Assembly: GCA_016705005.1 (NCBI GenBank)
Contig: JADIZB010000001.1
Coordinates: 434,001-498,000, forward strand
Reading direction: 5' to 3'
DNA: 64,000 bases
Source: Bacteroidales bacterium
GTDB taxonomy: Bacteria; Bacteroidota; Bacteroidia; Bacteroidales; Lentimicrobiaceae
Made by a program: the position numbers and the translations under genes. The stretch's first letter is position 1; each line of letters begins with the position of its first letter. Below are positions 18,407 to 27,869 of this stretch, in pieces. The notes beneath the pieces are model-generated. The model made no database searches, had not been told where the DNA came from, and saw only the letters and a list, made by a program, of their open reading frames with translations.

Positions 18407-19678
18407 ATGCTTGAACTGAATTATATCCGCGAAAACACGGCAGAAGTTGCCTCAAGGCTGGCCATTAAAAACATTGATGCTGCCGTTACACTTCAAAAGA
18501 TTATTGACTTTGATGCCCGCAGGCGTGAAGCCCAGAAACAACTGGACGACAACCTGGCAGAATCCAATGCCATTGCCCGCCAGGTAGGCGATTTATTCAA
18601 ATCGGGGAAAGCAGCCGAAGCCGGTGTGCTGAAAGCCCGTACGGCTGAATTGAAAGTTCTGGCAAAAGACATTTCGGAGAAGCTGGATAACCTCACCATC
18701 GAACAAAACAATCTGTTGGTGCTGTTGCCCAATGTCCCCCACCCTTCCGTGCCGAGAGGCAAAACTCCTGAAGACAACGAAATCGTCCACAGTGAAGGTG
18801 AAATGCCAAAACTCTATGAGGGAGCAGTGCCGCACTGGGATCTGGCATCTAAATACGACATCATTGATTTCGAACTCGGCAACAAAGTCACCGGGGCCGG
18901 TTTCCCCTTTTACAAAGGACAGGGAGCCAGGCTGCAGCGTGCCCTCATCAATTTTTTCCTCGATAATGCCATTGCAGCCGGCTACTATGAAATACAACCA
19001 CCGCTCGTGGTGAACGAAGCTTCGGGTTACGGCACAGGCCAGTTACCCGACAAAGACGGACAGATGTACTTCTGCGATGTGGACAAGCTTTACCTGATTC
19101 CGACAGCCGAAGTTCCTGTAACCAATATCTACCGCGATGTCATTGTGAAAGCTGCTGATTTCCCCATTAAGAATGTAGCCTATTCAAATTGCTTCCGCCG
19201 TGAAGCAGGTTCTTACGGAAAGGATGTACGCGGGCTCAACAGGCTCCACCAGTTTGATAAAGTAGAAATCGTTCAGATTCAGCATCCCGACAATTCATAC
19301 CAGACCCTGGAAGAGATGCGCGACTATGTGGCCGGTCTTCTTCGAAAACTGGAACTGCCTTTCCGTATCCTGAAACTCTGTGGCGGGGATATGAGTTTTA
19401 CCTCATCACTCACGTACGATTTTGAAGTGTATTCGGCTGCCCAGCAGCGCTGGCTGGAGGTAAGTTCGGTTTCGAATTTTGAATCCTTTCAGGCCAACCG
19501 CATGAAACTGAGGTTTAAGGACGAGAACGGAAAGACCCGCCTTTGCCATACGCTCAATGGCAGTGCCCTTGCTTTACCCCGGATCGTGGCTTCCCTGCTC
19601 GAGAATAACCAGACCGCCGATGGCATACGTATGCCAACCGCGCTGGTGAATTATACCGGTTTTGAACTGATTAAATAA
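18407..19678 (+). CDS. serS: Seryl-tRNA synthetase
   Basis: 423 residues, the normal length. It charges tRNA-Ser with serine. An N-terminal tRNA-binding coiled coil (about 28-100) precedes the class II core. Motif 2 (NCFRREAGSYGKDVRGLNRL) and motif 3 (NGSALALPRIVASLLEN) are intact, as is the TAEVPVTN serine-binding segment. It is a single gene between the rpmA terminator and a TPR-protein gene. Confidence 0.97.
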   Translation: MLELNYIRENTAEVASRLAIKNIDAAVTLQKIIDFDARRREAQKQLDDNLAESNAIARQVGDLFKSGKAAEAGVLKARTAELKVLAKDISEKLDNLTIEQNNLLVLLPNVPHPSVPRGKTPEDNEIVHSEGEMPKLYEGAVPHWDLASKYDIIDFELGNKVTGAGFPFYKGQGARLQRALINFFLDNAIAAGYYEIQPPLVVNEASGYGTGQLPDKDGQMYFCDVDKLYLIPTAEVPVTNIYRDVIVKAADFPIKNVAYSNCFRREAGSYGKDVRGLNRLHQFDKVEIVQIQHPDNSYQTLEEMRDYVAGLLRKLELPFRILKLCGGDMSFTSSLTYDFEVYSAAQQRWLEVSSVSNFESFQANRMKLRFKDENGKTRLCHTLNGSALALPRIVASLLENNQTADGIRMPTALVNYTGFELIK

Positions 19679-19805
19679 GGATTCATCAGAAGGTCAGGAT
19701 AAAACTTATCCCAAAGGCGACTTCAGAAGATTTTTTTCCTGATCCGCATACTTAATTCTGATGTCGTTTGTTTAGATATTGGAAACCTGACATTAGAAAT
19801 CACCA

Positions 19806-21635
19806 ATGAAGAAACTCCTGTACCTGTTATTATTGCTTCCGGCCCTGACAGTTCCGGCGGGTTCTGCATCCGCACAGGCGGTAACCGACGAACAGCTGGG
19901 TCTTCAGTATTTCAACGCCCGTGAATTTGAAAAATCGGCGGCCCTGTTTGAGCGGTTGTTCGAAGAAAAGCCGACCATTTACAATTATACCTACCTGCTT
20001 CAGAGTCTGCTGGAAATCAACGATCTGGATAAAGCCGAGAAAATTGTTAAACGACAGGCGAAGAAAAATCCGGACGATTCACGGTATATTGTTGATCAGG
20101 GTTATGTGCTGATCAGATCAAACCAGAGCAGCAAGGCTTCGAAACTCTTCGATGAAGCCATCAGGGAACTTCCGGCCGATCAGCGGAGGATTGCGGAGCT
20201 GGCCAATGCTTTTCAGGCAAGGCGTGAAAATGACTACGCGATCCGTACCTACATGAGAGGCCGTCAACTGCTTTCACCAACCTATACCTTCGGATTTGAA
20301 CTTGCCAATCTGTACGAAGCACAGGGAAGTTTTGATAAAATGACCGGCGAATACATTGAGTTGCTCGAAACCCGGCCGGATATGCAGATGCAGGTTCAGG
20401 ACAGGTTACAGAACTCCCTCAACAACGACCCCGAAGGGCTGAAAAGTGAAGCTTTGAGAACGGCTTTACTGAAAAAAGTCCAGAAATCACCTGATGATGT
20501 TCCCTTGTCGGAGATGATGCTGTGGCTTTCTGTTCAGCTGAAGGATTTTGATGCAGCGCTTATCCAGGCCAGGGCTCTTGACCGCCGCCTCAGCGAAAAC
20601 GGTTCCAGGGTTTTTGCCCTTGGCTTGTTGTGTGTGAGTAACGGCAATTACAGTACCGCTGCTGAAGCATTTACTTATGTCATCGAAAAATCAAAGGATG
20701 TCCCACTGGTACTACAGTCCCGGGTGGAATTGCTGAAATCCGAATATGAACTGGTTACCAGAAAATACCCCATAGTTCGTACCGATCTGGTTCAGCTGGA
20801 AGGCAAATACATTAAAACCCTTGATGAAGCCGGGCGCAATCCGCTGATTTACCCATTGATCCGTAACCTGGCCCATCTGCGCGCATTTTATCTTGACAAC
20901 ACATCTTCCGCCATTGAACTGCTTGAGGAACTGATTGGTCTCACGGCCAATGAACCGGTGATGCGGGCAGAATGTAAGCTTGAACTGGCAGACATTTACC
21001 TGTTTACCGGTGATCCGTGGGAGGCGACCCTGCTCTTCTCCCAGGTTGACAAAGCCTTTAAAAATGAGCCCATAGGCCATGAAGCACGATTCAGGAATGC
21101 CAGATTGTCCTTTTACATCGGCGAATTTGACTGGGCTCGTGCACAGCTCGATGTTCTGAAGGCCGCCACTTCAAAGCTGATTGCGAACGATGCCATGTCA
21201 CTGTCGCTTCTGATCACCGATAACATTGAAGAAGACAGCTCCACGGTTGAACTGGGCACCTATACCAGGGCTGACCTGCTTCTTTACCGGAACCAACCCG
21301 ATGCCGCTCTGGCAGTGCTTGATTCACTGGTGACCGCCTTCCCGGTGCACAGCATCATCGACGATGCCCTGATGAAAAAAGCAGAGATATTGATGAAACA
21401 GGGGAATTTTTCCATGGCTGAAACACTTTATCAGAAAGTCATCAGTGATTTCGGGGATGGCATTCTTGGTGATGACGCACTTTTTAACCTGGCCCAGATG
21501 TATGACACGCAATTGAACGACCCGGTAAAAGCCATGGCTGCCTACCAGGAATTGCTGGTTAAATATCCCGGGAGTTTGTTTACGGTTGATGCCCGGAAAC
21601 GTTTCAGGGTATTGAGGGGTGATCAGGTGAATTGA
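19806..21635 (+). CDS. Secreted tetratricopeptide-repeat protein
   Basis: 609 residues. A signal peptide (MKKLLYLLLLLPALTVPAGS) is followed by TPR-type helical repeats across most of the length (for example EQLGLQYFNAREFEKSAALF at about 27-46, and a C-terminal block AETLYQKVISDFGDGILGDDALFNLAQMY near 540-568). It probably acts in the periplasm as a protein-protein scaffold. The C-terminal repeats resemble those of the YbgF/BamD-like group, but no specific function can be given. A heptamer array lies immediately after the stop. Confidence 0.82.
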   Translation: MKKLLYLLLLLPALTVPAGSASAQAVTDEQLGLQYFNAREFEKSAALFERLFEEKPTIYNYTYLLQSLLEINDLDKAEKIVKRQAKKNPDDSRYIVDQGYVLIRSNQSSKASKLFDEAIRELPADQRRIAELANAFQARRENDYAIRTYMRGRQLLSPTYTFGFELANLYEAQGSFDKMTGEYIELLETRPDMQMQVQDRLQNSLNNDPEGLKSEALRTALLKKVQKSPDDVPLSEMMLWLSVQLKDFDAALIQARALDRRLSENGSRVFALGLLCVSNGNYSTAAEAFTYVIEKSKDVPLVLQSRVELLKSEYELVTRKYPIVRTDLVQLEGKYIKTLDEAGRNPLIYPLIRNLAHLRAFYLDNTSSAIELLEELIGLTANEPVMRAECKLELADIYLFTGDPWEATLLFSQVDKAFKNEPIGHEARFRNARLSFYIGEFDWARAQLDVLKAATSKLIANDAMSLSLLITDNIEEDSSTVELGTYTRADLLLYRNQPDAALAVLDSLVTAFPVHSIIDDALMKKAEILMKQGNFSMAETLYQKVISDFGDGILGDDALFNLAQMYDTQLNDPVKAMAAYQELLVKYPGSLFTVDARKRFRVLRGDQVN

Positions 21636-21895
21636 TTGCGGATTGCGGATTAGCTTCGCTGAACCCGTCGCTTCTGGCGACCCGGTTGTGGATTTAAGAA
21701 AAAGACCGGGAGTCAAGGAGGAGCGGGTTCTTGGGGATAAACACGACTTTTGCATCCGGATCCGGTATTTAGGATTATAAAACCAAATCCGGAATCCGAA
21801 ACCCACCACCTGAATACACTCATGTCAAAAATCAAAAATTAAAAATCCGCAATCAAAATTCCGAAATCCGAAATCCAAAATCCGAAATCCGAAAT
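21634..21895. repeat. Heptamer arrays GATTGCG and CCGAAAT before rsmA
   Basis: Three 7-bp units (GATTGCG twice, then GATTAGC) lie at 21634-21654, overlapping the TPR-protein stop. Five units (CCGAAAT, the third CCAAAAT) lie at 21861-21895, ending five bases before the rsmA ATG at 21900, so they occupy the leader or ribosome-binding region. Between them a short hairpin (GTCGC...GCGAC) lies near 21668-21681. Confidence 0.8.
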
Positions 21896-21899
21896 TACC

Positions 21900-22670
21900 A
21901 TGGAACCCATCCGCGCAAAGAAACACCTTGGACAGCATTTTCTGAAAGATGAGAACATTGCCCGGAAAATAGTCGACAGCCTCACCCTGCCTTGTGATGC
22001 CCTGCTTGAAATCGGCCCCGGAACCGGAGTTCTGACTAAATATCTGATCAGGCTACCGATCAGGAAATTTATTGCCCTCGATGTTGACCGCGACTCGATC
22101 CCTTTCCTTAAAAACACGTTTCCTGAAGCTGCCGGCAGTTTTGTAGAAGGTGATTTTTTGCGAATGCCCGTGGATGAGATGATGGTTGAAAATTTCTCCA
22201 TCATCGGAAATTTCCCCTACAACATCTCGACCCAGATATTTTTCAAGGTACTTGAAAACCGCAACCGGGTTCCGGAAGTGGTTGGGATGCTCCAGAAGGA
22301 AGTAGCCGAGCGCATTGCAGCGCCCCCGGGCAGCAAAACATACGGCATCATGAGTGTGTTACTTCAGGCATGGTATGACATTGAATACCTGTTTACCGTC
22401 GAACCCCATGTTTTTGTCCCACCACCCAAAGTAAAATCGGGGGTAATCAGGATAAAACGCAACCAGGTCCAATCGTTGGGTTGCGATGAGAAACTTTTTA
22501 TGACCATTGTAAAGACCGCATTTAACCAGCGGAGAAAAACGCTGAGAAACGGGCTGAAATCGTTCCAGTTCAGAGAAGACGAAAAACTAGCCGTCTTGTT
22601 CACAAAAAGAGCTGAACAACTGGGCGTTGAAGAATTCGTATACATAACCAGGATGGTAAAAACAGATTGA
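21900..22670 (+). CDS. rsmA: 16S rRNA (adenine1518/1519-N6)-dimethyltransferase
   Basis: 256 residues. It dimethylates two adjacent adenines in the 3' terminal hairpin of 16S rRNA. The family start KKHLGQHFLKDENIARKIV, the SAM-binding LEIGPGTGVLTKYL (about 36-49) and the catalytic NFPYNIST motif (about 103-110) are present. The only oddity is the heptamer array directly in front of the start codon. Confidence 0.96.
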   Translation: MEPIRAKKHLGQHFLKDENIARKIVDSLTLPCDALLEIGPGTGVLTKYLIRLPIRKFIALDVDRDSIPFLKNTFPEAAGSFVEGDFLRMPVDEMMVENFSIIGNFPYNISTQIFFKVLENRNRVPEVVGMLQKEVAERIAAPPGSKTYGIMSVLLQAWYDIEYLFTVEPHVFVPPPKVKSGVIRIKRNQVQSLGCDEKLFMTIVKTAFNQRRKTLRNGLKSFQFREDEKLAVLFTKRAEQLGVEEFVYITRMVKTD

Positions 22671-22733
22671 TTAATCCAGTCCTTTGACAAGATCATACCC
22701 GGAAATGTCGAAGCAGTGGTTCAGCAAAACAGC

Positions 22734-22926
22734 TTGAATTGCCTGAATTATTTCACATAAAATATAATGAAGCATACATTTTCGAATTCTATGACTAAGA
22801 TAGCCAGACATTGAATAATGCCGCCTCTACGAGGCTTACAATGAGAAATATTTGATTTCTTTCTACCATAATATCGCACCGATGGTGCTCCCCTGGAATT
22901 CAAGCCAGATGATGCTGTTATTGCAG
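22734..22926 (+). pseudogene. Truncated 3' end of an older RAYT transposase copy
   Basis: About 190 bp match the 3' end and downstream flank of the intact transposase gene (23691-23880). Coding bases 22736-22798 read ELPELFHIKYNEAYIFEFYD and a stop, against ELLESFHIKYNEAYIFEFYD in the intact gene. The flank keeps both hairpins seen after the intact copy (GCCTC-TAC-GAGGC at 22823-22835; GCACC-GAT-GGTGC at 22876-22888). The 5' part is missing. Confidence 0.85.
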
Positions 22927-22950
22927 CAGGAGAATGAAGAACACCGTTAA

Positions 22951-23269
22951 GCCCCGTAGGGGCGGCATTATAAGTAGTTTCTATAATTCAATGTCAAACA
23001 TAAGTTACTTGATTTCAAAAAGTAAAAGTCCCGGAGGGACGACATTATGGTAGAAGAATATTGTGAAACACCGTTAAGCCCCATAGGGGCGACATTATTA
23101 ATAGTTCTACCATGTTTTTCGAAACACCTATTTTTTCTGATTTCCCAAAACAAAAGTCCCGCAGGGACGACATTATTATAACAGAATGATTCGAAATTGA
23201 ATAAAAGTCCCGGAGGGACGGCATTATGGTAGAAGAATATTGTGAAACACCGTTAAGCCCCGTAGGGGC
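22951..23269. repeat. REP-like hairpin array upstream of the RAYT gene
   Basis: Six 13-base hairpins of two types alternate. Type A has a GCCCC/GGGGC stem (22951-22963, 23078-23090, 23257-23269). Type B has a GTCCC/GGGAC stem (23028-23040, 23156-23168, 23207-23219). All are followed by GACATTAT or GGCATTAT, and type A is preceded by CCGTTAA. A composite B-A unit of about 75 bp is repeated nearly exactly at 23024-23098 and 23203-23277. Confidence 0.9.
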
Positions 23270-23291
23270 GACATTATAAACATCCTTCCAA

Positions 23292-23753
23292 ATGGCAAAT
23301 ACATACACACAAATCAACATGCACATAGTTTTCTCTGTAAAAGGGAGAGAAAACATGCTGCATTCAGGAATGAGGACAGACCTTTTCAGGTACATATCCG
23401 GAATTTTAACCAACATCAACCAGTTCTCCCTTGCTGTAAACGGATACAAAGACCATGTTCATCTGTTTTTCGAAATGAATCCCAACAATACCGTATCTGA
23501 AATAGCAAGAATTGTTAAAACCAATTCTTCCGGATGGATTAACGAGAACAGGCTTATCTCCGGGAGGTTTTCCTGGCAGGAAGGCTATGGCGGTTTTTCA
23601 TATTCCCGTTCTCAGAGGGATCAGGTAATTAAATACATCATGAAACAGGAAGAACATCATCATCAAAATACATTTCGTGAAGAATACCTGGAATTGCTCG
23701 AATCGTTTCACATAAAATATAATGAAGCATACATCTTCGAATTCTATGACTAA
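23292..23753 (+). mobile_element. REP-associated tyrosine transposase (IS200/TnpA_REP-like)
   Basis: 153 residues, full length for the Y1 HUH family. The HUH motif is H55-V-H57 in GYKDHVHLFFEM. The probable catalytic tyrosine is Y115 in QVIKYIMKQEEHHHQ, followed by the family's FREEYLELL. Such single-domain enzymes (RAYTs) nick and join single-stranded hairpin DNA and are thought to spread REP sequences. The gene starts 22 bp after the last REP hairpin and is followed by two more hairpins (23778-23790 and 23831-23843), so it sits inside its presumed substrates. It looks intact and could be active. Confidence 0.92.
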
Positions 23754-24118
23754 GATAGCCAGACATTGAATAATGCCGCCTCTACGAGGCTTACAATTTG
23801 AAAAATCTGATTTCTTTCTACCATAATATCGCACCTTTGGTGCTCCCTTTAAATTCAAGCCAGAAGATGCTGTTATTGCATATCACCTGTAGTCTGTAAT
23901 AACTCCTGCTGCCGGTTATTTTTGGAAATGTCAAAACGAAATAAAGAGGTTAAAACTTTTCAGCTTGAAAACTTTCTTTGTAAAATCAAATCACAAGGCA
24001 CCCCCTCAGGCATCACGCCAATCCTTTTTTTATGTTACTTTGCGCCCTGAACCGGGGCCTTGCCTGACGGGATGAAAACATCCTTCCGATCTGCCTGTGC
24101 CCGGAAACATCAGGTACC
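23754..24118. other. 365-bp gap: RAYT flank and leader of the TMTC-like gene
   Basis: The first 127 bp are RAYT flank, with hairpins GCCTC-TAC-GAGGC (23778-23790) and GCACC-TTT-GGTGC (23831-23843). The rest precedes the membrane glycosyltransferase gene. It holds a TAnnTTTG match at 23917-23924 and a near match, TTACTTTG, at about 24033-24040, the latter better placed for a promoter. Confidence 0.5.
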
Positions 24119-26134
24119 ATGAACCTTAAAAACAACAAGCCTGTTCCGGCAACCCCCAGGCCGGTTAAACCTGAGTTGCACAAAGCTCCTTCTGACCGGC
24201 GCTATTACCTGCTGATCCTGGTTTTTTCATTTATACTTTACGGGAATACCATCAACAACCGCTACTCCATCGATGATTTCTATGTTACCGGCAGCAACCC
24301 GCTGGTTCAGCAGGGAATCAAAGCCATTCCGGCCATCTTTTCCTCATATTATATTTCAATCAATGCAGAGGAAGGCGGGCAGCATAACTTTGGATACCGC
24401 CCCATAGCAAAAACCACTTTTGCTATTGAAAGGCAACTCTTTGGCGAAAACCCGCACATCAGTCATTTTATCAATATCCTGCTTTATGCCCTGACCGGCA
24501 TCCTGCTCTTCAGGATACTGCGCCGGCTGCTGAAAAAACACCACCTGTTGCTCCCGTTGCTGACTGTCATGCTCTTTATGGTACATCCATTGCATACCGA
24601 AGTGGTAGCCAGTCTGAAGAACAGGGAGGAAATTCTGAGTTTTCTTGGTGCGCTGCTGGCACTCCAATTCTTTCTGAAATTTCAGGACAGCGGCAAGAAG
24701 CTGAATATTCTCTGGGGATCTCTTGCCTTTGGCTTTGGTTTTCTTTCGAAGGCCAACATCATGACCTTCCTGGCTGTAATTCCGCTCGTGATGTATTTTT
24801 TCACGGATATAACACCAAAGAAAAATATTCTGCTGGCCGCTGCAATGATCCTGATGCTGGCTGCTGCACTGTTGATACCCAGGCTTTTTCTGGGAACTTC
24901 AAGCCGCCCGATGCAATTCATTGAAAATCCCCTGCTTTTCGATGTTCCATTTGCAGATCGGATTGGCACCTCTATGCTGAGCCTGCTGTTTTACCTGAAG
25001 ATGCTGGTTTTTCCGCATCCGCTGATCTATTATTACGGGTTCAACATGATACCCGTTACCGGGTTAGGAAACCCGATGGTCTGGCTTTCACTGGTCATAC
25101 ACCTGGCATTGCTTGGATATGCTTTCTGGAAAATCCGGGAAAAACACCTGCTTTCCTTTGCCATCCTCTTTTATCTGGTTAATATATCACTCTATTCAAA
25201 CCTGGTGGCACCGCTTACAGGAATGGTTGCCGAGCGGTCGCTTTACATTGCCCTCCTGGGATTTTGCCTGGCCCTGGTGTATGTTATATTCCGCCTTGCG
25301 GGAAGTGAACCCTCCAACCCTAAGGTTACCGGAAAAACCCTGAACTATGTTGTTCTTGTTTCGGTGGTCCTGACCATTCCGGCAGCTGCAAAAACCATTG
25401 ACCGTAACAACGACTGGAAAGACGAACTCACGCTTTATGCAGCTGATGCACCCCACCAGGAAAACTCTGCGAAAGCCAATTTCATTTATGCCACCAATCT
25501 GAGGAGTACGGTTGTCGATCGGCTGAAATCCGGTGTTCCCCGTGCACAGGTTAAAGAAGATGCAAACATATGTATTACCCATTTTAAAAGAGCCGCAAAA
25601 GTTTATCCGGCCTATGCCGATGCCTGGAATAACATGGGCGAAGTATATCTGCTGATCCTCAATGAGCCCGATTCAGCCATTCAGTTCTTCGAAAAAGCAG
25701 TAGCAGCCAATCCTGAATTTACCGCCGCCTTTTATAACCTGGGTTATACCTACCAGGTAACGGATCAGCCGGAAAAAGCAATTCCGGAATATGAAAAAGC
25801 ACTGGAACTTGAACCCTATGAGATCAGGGCGATGTCGAACCTGGCTCAGCTTTACCACAAGACCGGTCAGGAAGATAAAGCCGTTCAGCTTAATCAGGAC
25901 ATTATTGTGATTGAACCGGATCTGGACATACCTTACATCAACCTGGGTACCTATGCCATGCGGAATGGTGATGCAGCCAAAGCACTGGAATATTTCGAAA
26001 AGGCCATTGAGATCAATCCGGATAATTTTGATCTCAACATGAAACTCAGAAGCTATTTCCAGAAGGTTGGCGATTCGGCCAGGGCTGATTATTATCTCGA
26101 TCTTGCCCGCAGGTCGGGTAAGCCACAACAGTGA
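24119..26134 (+). CDS. TMTC-like membrane glycosyltransferase with C-terminal TPR repeats
   Basis: 671 residues. About ten membrane helices (roughly 30-420) are followed by TPR repeats (about 485-660, for example AYADAWNNMGEVYLLILNEP). The first loop carries an Asp pair (YSIDDFYV) as in GT-C enzymes, and HPLHTEVVASLKNREEILS resembles the TMTC-family motif. GT-C enzymes use a lipid-linked sugar donor and act outside the membrane, so this protein may glycosylate an exported protein or glycan; donor and acceptor are unknown. It lies 10 bp upstream of a fatty acyl-AMP ligase gene, which implies one operon. Confidence 0.82.
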   Translation: MNLKNNKPVPATPRPVKPELHKAPSDRRYYLLILVFSFILYGNTINNRYSIDDFYVTGSNPLVQQGIKAIPAIFSSYYISINAEEGGQHNFGYRPIAKTTFAIERQLFGENPHISHFINILLYALTGILLFRILRRLLKKHHLLLPLLTVMLFMVHPLHTEVVASLKNREEILSFLGALLALQFFLKFQDSGKKLNILWGSLAFGFGFLSKANIMTFLAVIPLVMYFFTDITPKKNILLAAAMILMLAAALLIPRLFLGTSSRPMQFIENPLLFDVPFADRIGTSMLSLLFYLKMLVFPHPLIYYYGFNMIPVTGLGNPMVWLSLVIHLALLGYAFWKIREKHLLSFAILFYLVNISLYSNLVAPLTGMVAERSLYIALLGFCLALVYVIFRLAGSEPSNPKVTGKTLNYVVLVSVVLTIPAAAKTIDRNNDWKDELTLYAADAPHQENSAKANFIYATNLRSTVVDRLKSGVPRAQVKEDANICITHFKRAAKVYPAYADAWNNMGEVYLLILNEPDSAIQFFEKAVAANPEFTAAFYNLGYTYQVTDQPEKAIPEYEKALELEPYEIRAMSNLAQLYHKTGQEDKAVQLNQDIIVIEPDLDIPYINLGTYAMRNGDAAKALEYFEKAIEINPDNFDLNMKLRSYFQKVGDSARADYYLDLARRSGKPQQ

Positions 26135-26144
26135 TACTAAACCG

Positions 26145-27842
26145 ATGCCTGAAATCTCCCGATATTACCAACCCGGACTCACCCTGCCCGACCTGCTGAA
26201 AAGAACGGCAAATTCAGATGCTGATCTCTTTATCGGATATATGAATGATAAAGGTGAAACTGAAAAACAAACTTATCATTCGCTCTACGAAGATGCTGTG
26301 AAAATCGCAGCCGGACTTCAACGCCTTGGAATGAAACAGGGTGACAAGGCAATCATAGCTACATTGCATAACCGGGAAACCATTAGCCTGCTCTGGGGCT
26401 GTTTTATGCTGGGGGTGATACCAACCGTTCTTCAACCCCCTATGACCTTTTCGGGATACAATCCTGCAGTTGTCAAACTGATGAATGTATTCGGTCAATT
26501 GGGGGAACCCTTCATTTTTATGAGTGAGGAAATGAAGGAAACCGGTGGTCTGCCGCAGGAAAAAGTCAGGCACACCGGAGACCTGGATTGCACTGGTTCA
26601 TTTACAGAACCTTTGATTGATCCGGACGATCCGGCTTTTATCCAGTTTTCTTCGGGAAGTACCGGTGATCCGAAAGGTATTCTGCTGACACATCACAACC
26701 TGATGGTAAATATGGATGCCATTCGTATCGGGCTTGACCTCCACTATCCTGACCACACCGGGAACTGGATGCCCCTTTTCCACGATATGGGGCTGATCGG
26801 TTATCATCTGACCCCGCTGTATTGCATGATATACCAGCACCACATCGAGACCATCGACTTTATCAAAAATCCCGGTTTGTGGCTTGACCTGATGAGTGAA
26901 CAGGGAATCGGTGTAACAGGTTGCCCGAATTTCGGGCTGGCCCTGGTTCTAAGGCATCTGAACCGCAGAAAAACATTACCTGAATGGAACTTCTCCGCTA
27001 TGAAAGCCATGCTGAACGGAGCAGAGCCCATTTCAGTTCAGATCATGACCGACTTCGTTGAAAAGCTCAAGCCTTTCGGATTTAAGCCTGAAGCCATGAT
27101 GCCGGTTTATGGCATGGCTGAGGCCACCCTGGCCATCAGTTTCACTCCGCTGATGCAGCCTTCGGTAATTACCTCCTTTGATGCGAACGCCCTGGATGTT
27201 GAAAACAGGGCCATAAAGGCAGATCCACCGCATCCTTCAGCCCGGCTCCTCTCTGGCGTAGGGCTGGCACTGAACGACACTGAAATCAGGGTTACTGACA
27301 AAAATGACCAACCCCTTGGTGAAGGATATGCAGGACATATTCAATTAAGAGGAAAAGGCATCACCTCGGGATATTTTAACAAACCGGAAGAGACCGCCTC
27401 AGCTTTCGCTGACGATTGGCTGAGAACCGGGGATATCGGCTTTTTCTTTGAAGGTAACCTGTATGTGAGTGGGCGTCATAAAGACATCATCTTTAAAAAC
27501 GGCCGGAATTATTTCGCCAACGACCTGGAGGTGATGGCCTGTACCCTGGAAGATATCAGTTATGGTAAAGTCTGCTTTGGTGGCATAACCAGCAGGGAAA
27601 CCGGACACGATAAAGTCATCGCATTTCTGGCCGGTTCACCTGGTGAGAAAGCAATGGAAACCTTCAGGCAACTGAGGAATCTGCTGCGTGCCAATCTTGG
27701 TATTACTGTGGATGAACTGGTGATGGTAAAGTCGAATGAAATTCCCAAAACCTCGAGTGGAAAATTACAGCGTTATAAACTTATGCTGCGTTATAATGCC
27801 GGGGATTTCAACGAAACTGCCATATCCGCAGATATCCTGTAA
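26145..27842 (+). CDS. Fatty acyl-AMP ligase (FAAL-type AMP-binding enzyme)
   Basis: 565 residues from the ATG at 26145, ten bases after the previous stop; an upstream in-frame start would overlap that gene by 68 bp. The P-loop FSSGSTGDPKGILLTH (about 193-208), MPVYGMAEATLAISF and the C-terminal RTGDIGFF and GRHKDIIFKNGRNY motifs fit the FAAL branch of the adenylate-forming family, as does PLFHDMGLIG. FAALs activate a fatty acid as acyl-AMP and load it onto an acyl carrier protein. The standalone ACP gene at 31731 is a likely partner, although two minus-strand genes intervene. Confidence 0.88.
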   Translation: MPEISRYYQPGLTLPDLLKRTANSDADLFIGYMNDKGETEKQTYHSLYEDAVKIAAGLQRLGMKQGDKAIIATLHNRETISLLWGCFMLGVIPTVLQPPMTFSGYNPAVVKLMNVFGQLGEPFIFMSEEMKETGGLPQEKVRHTGDLDCTGSFTEPLIDPDDPAFIQFSSGSTGDPKGILLTHHNLMVNMDAIRIGLDLHYPDHTGNWMPLFHDMGLIGYHLTPLYCMIYQHHIETIDFIKNPGLWLDLMSEQGIGVTGCPNFGLALVLRHLNRRKTLPEWNFSAMKAMLNGAEPISVQIMTDFVEKLKPFGFKPEAMMPVYGMAEATLAISFTPLMQPSVITSFDANALDVENRAIKADPPHPSARLLSGVGLALNDTEIRVTDKNDQPLGEGYAGHIQLRGKGITSGYFNKPEETASAFADDWLRTGDIGFFFEGNLYVSGRHKDIIFKNGRNYFANDLEVMACTLEDISYGKVCFGGITSRETGHDKVIAFLAGSPGEKAMETFRQLRNLLRANLGITVDELVMVKSNEIPKTSSGKLQRYKLMLRYNAGDFNETAISADIL

Positions 27843-27869
27843 CATTAAACAAGAGGCATTCTAAATCCT

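Noticed and set aside
22951..23269. Possible CRISPR array
   Set aside because: The repeats are short palindromes of two alternating types, the intervals are themselves repeated and no cas gene is near; it fits a REP array beside a RAYT.
22968..23449. Minus-strand open frames of 61 and 134 aa with repeated NGVSQYSSTIM and SSLRDF segments
   Set aside because: They read through the REP hairpin array and the antisense of the transposase; the repeats come from the DNA repeats.
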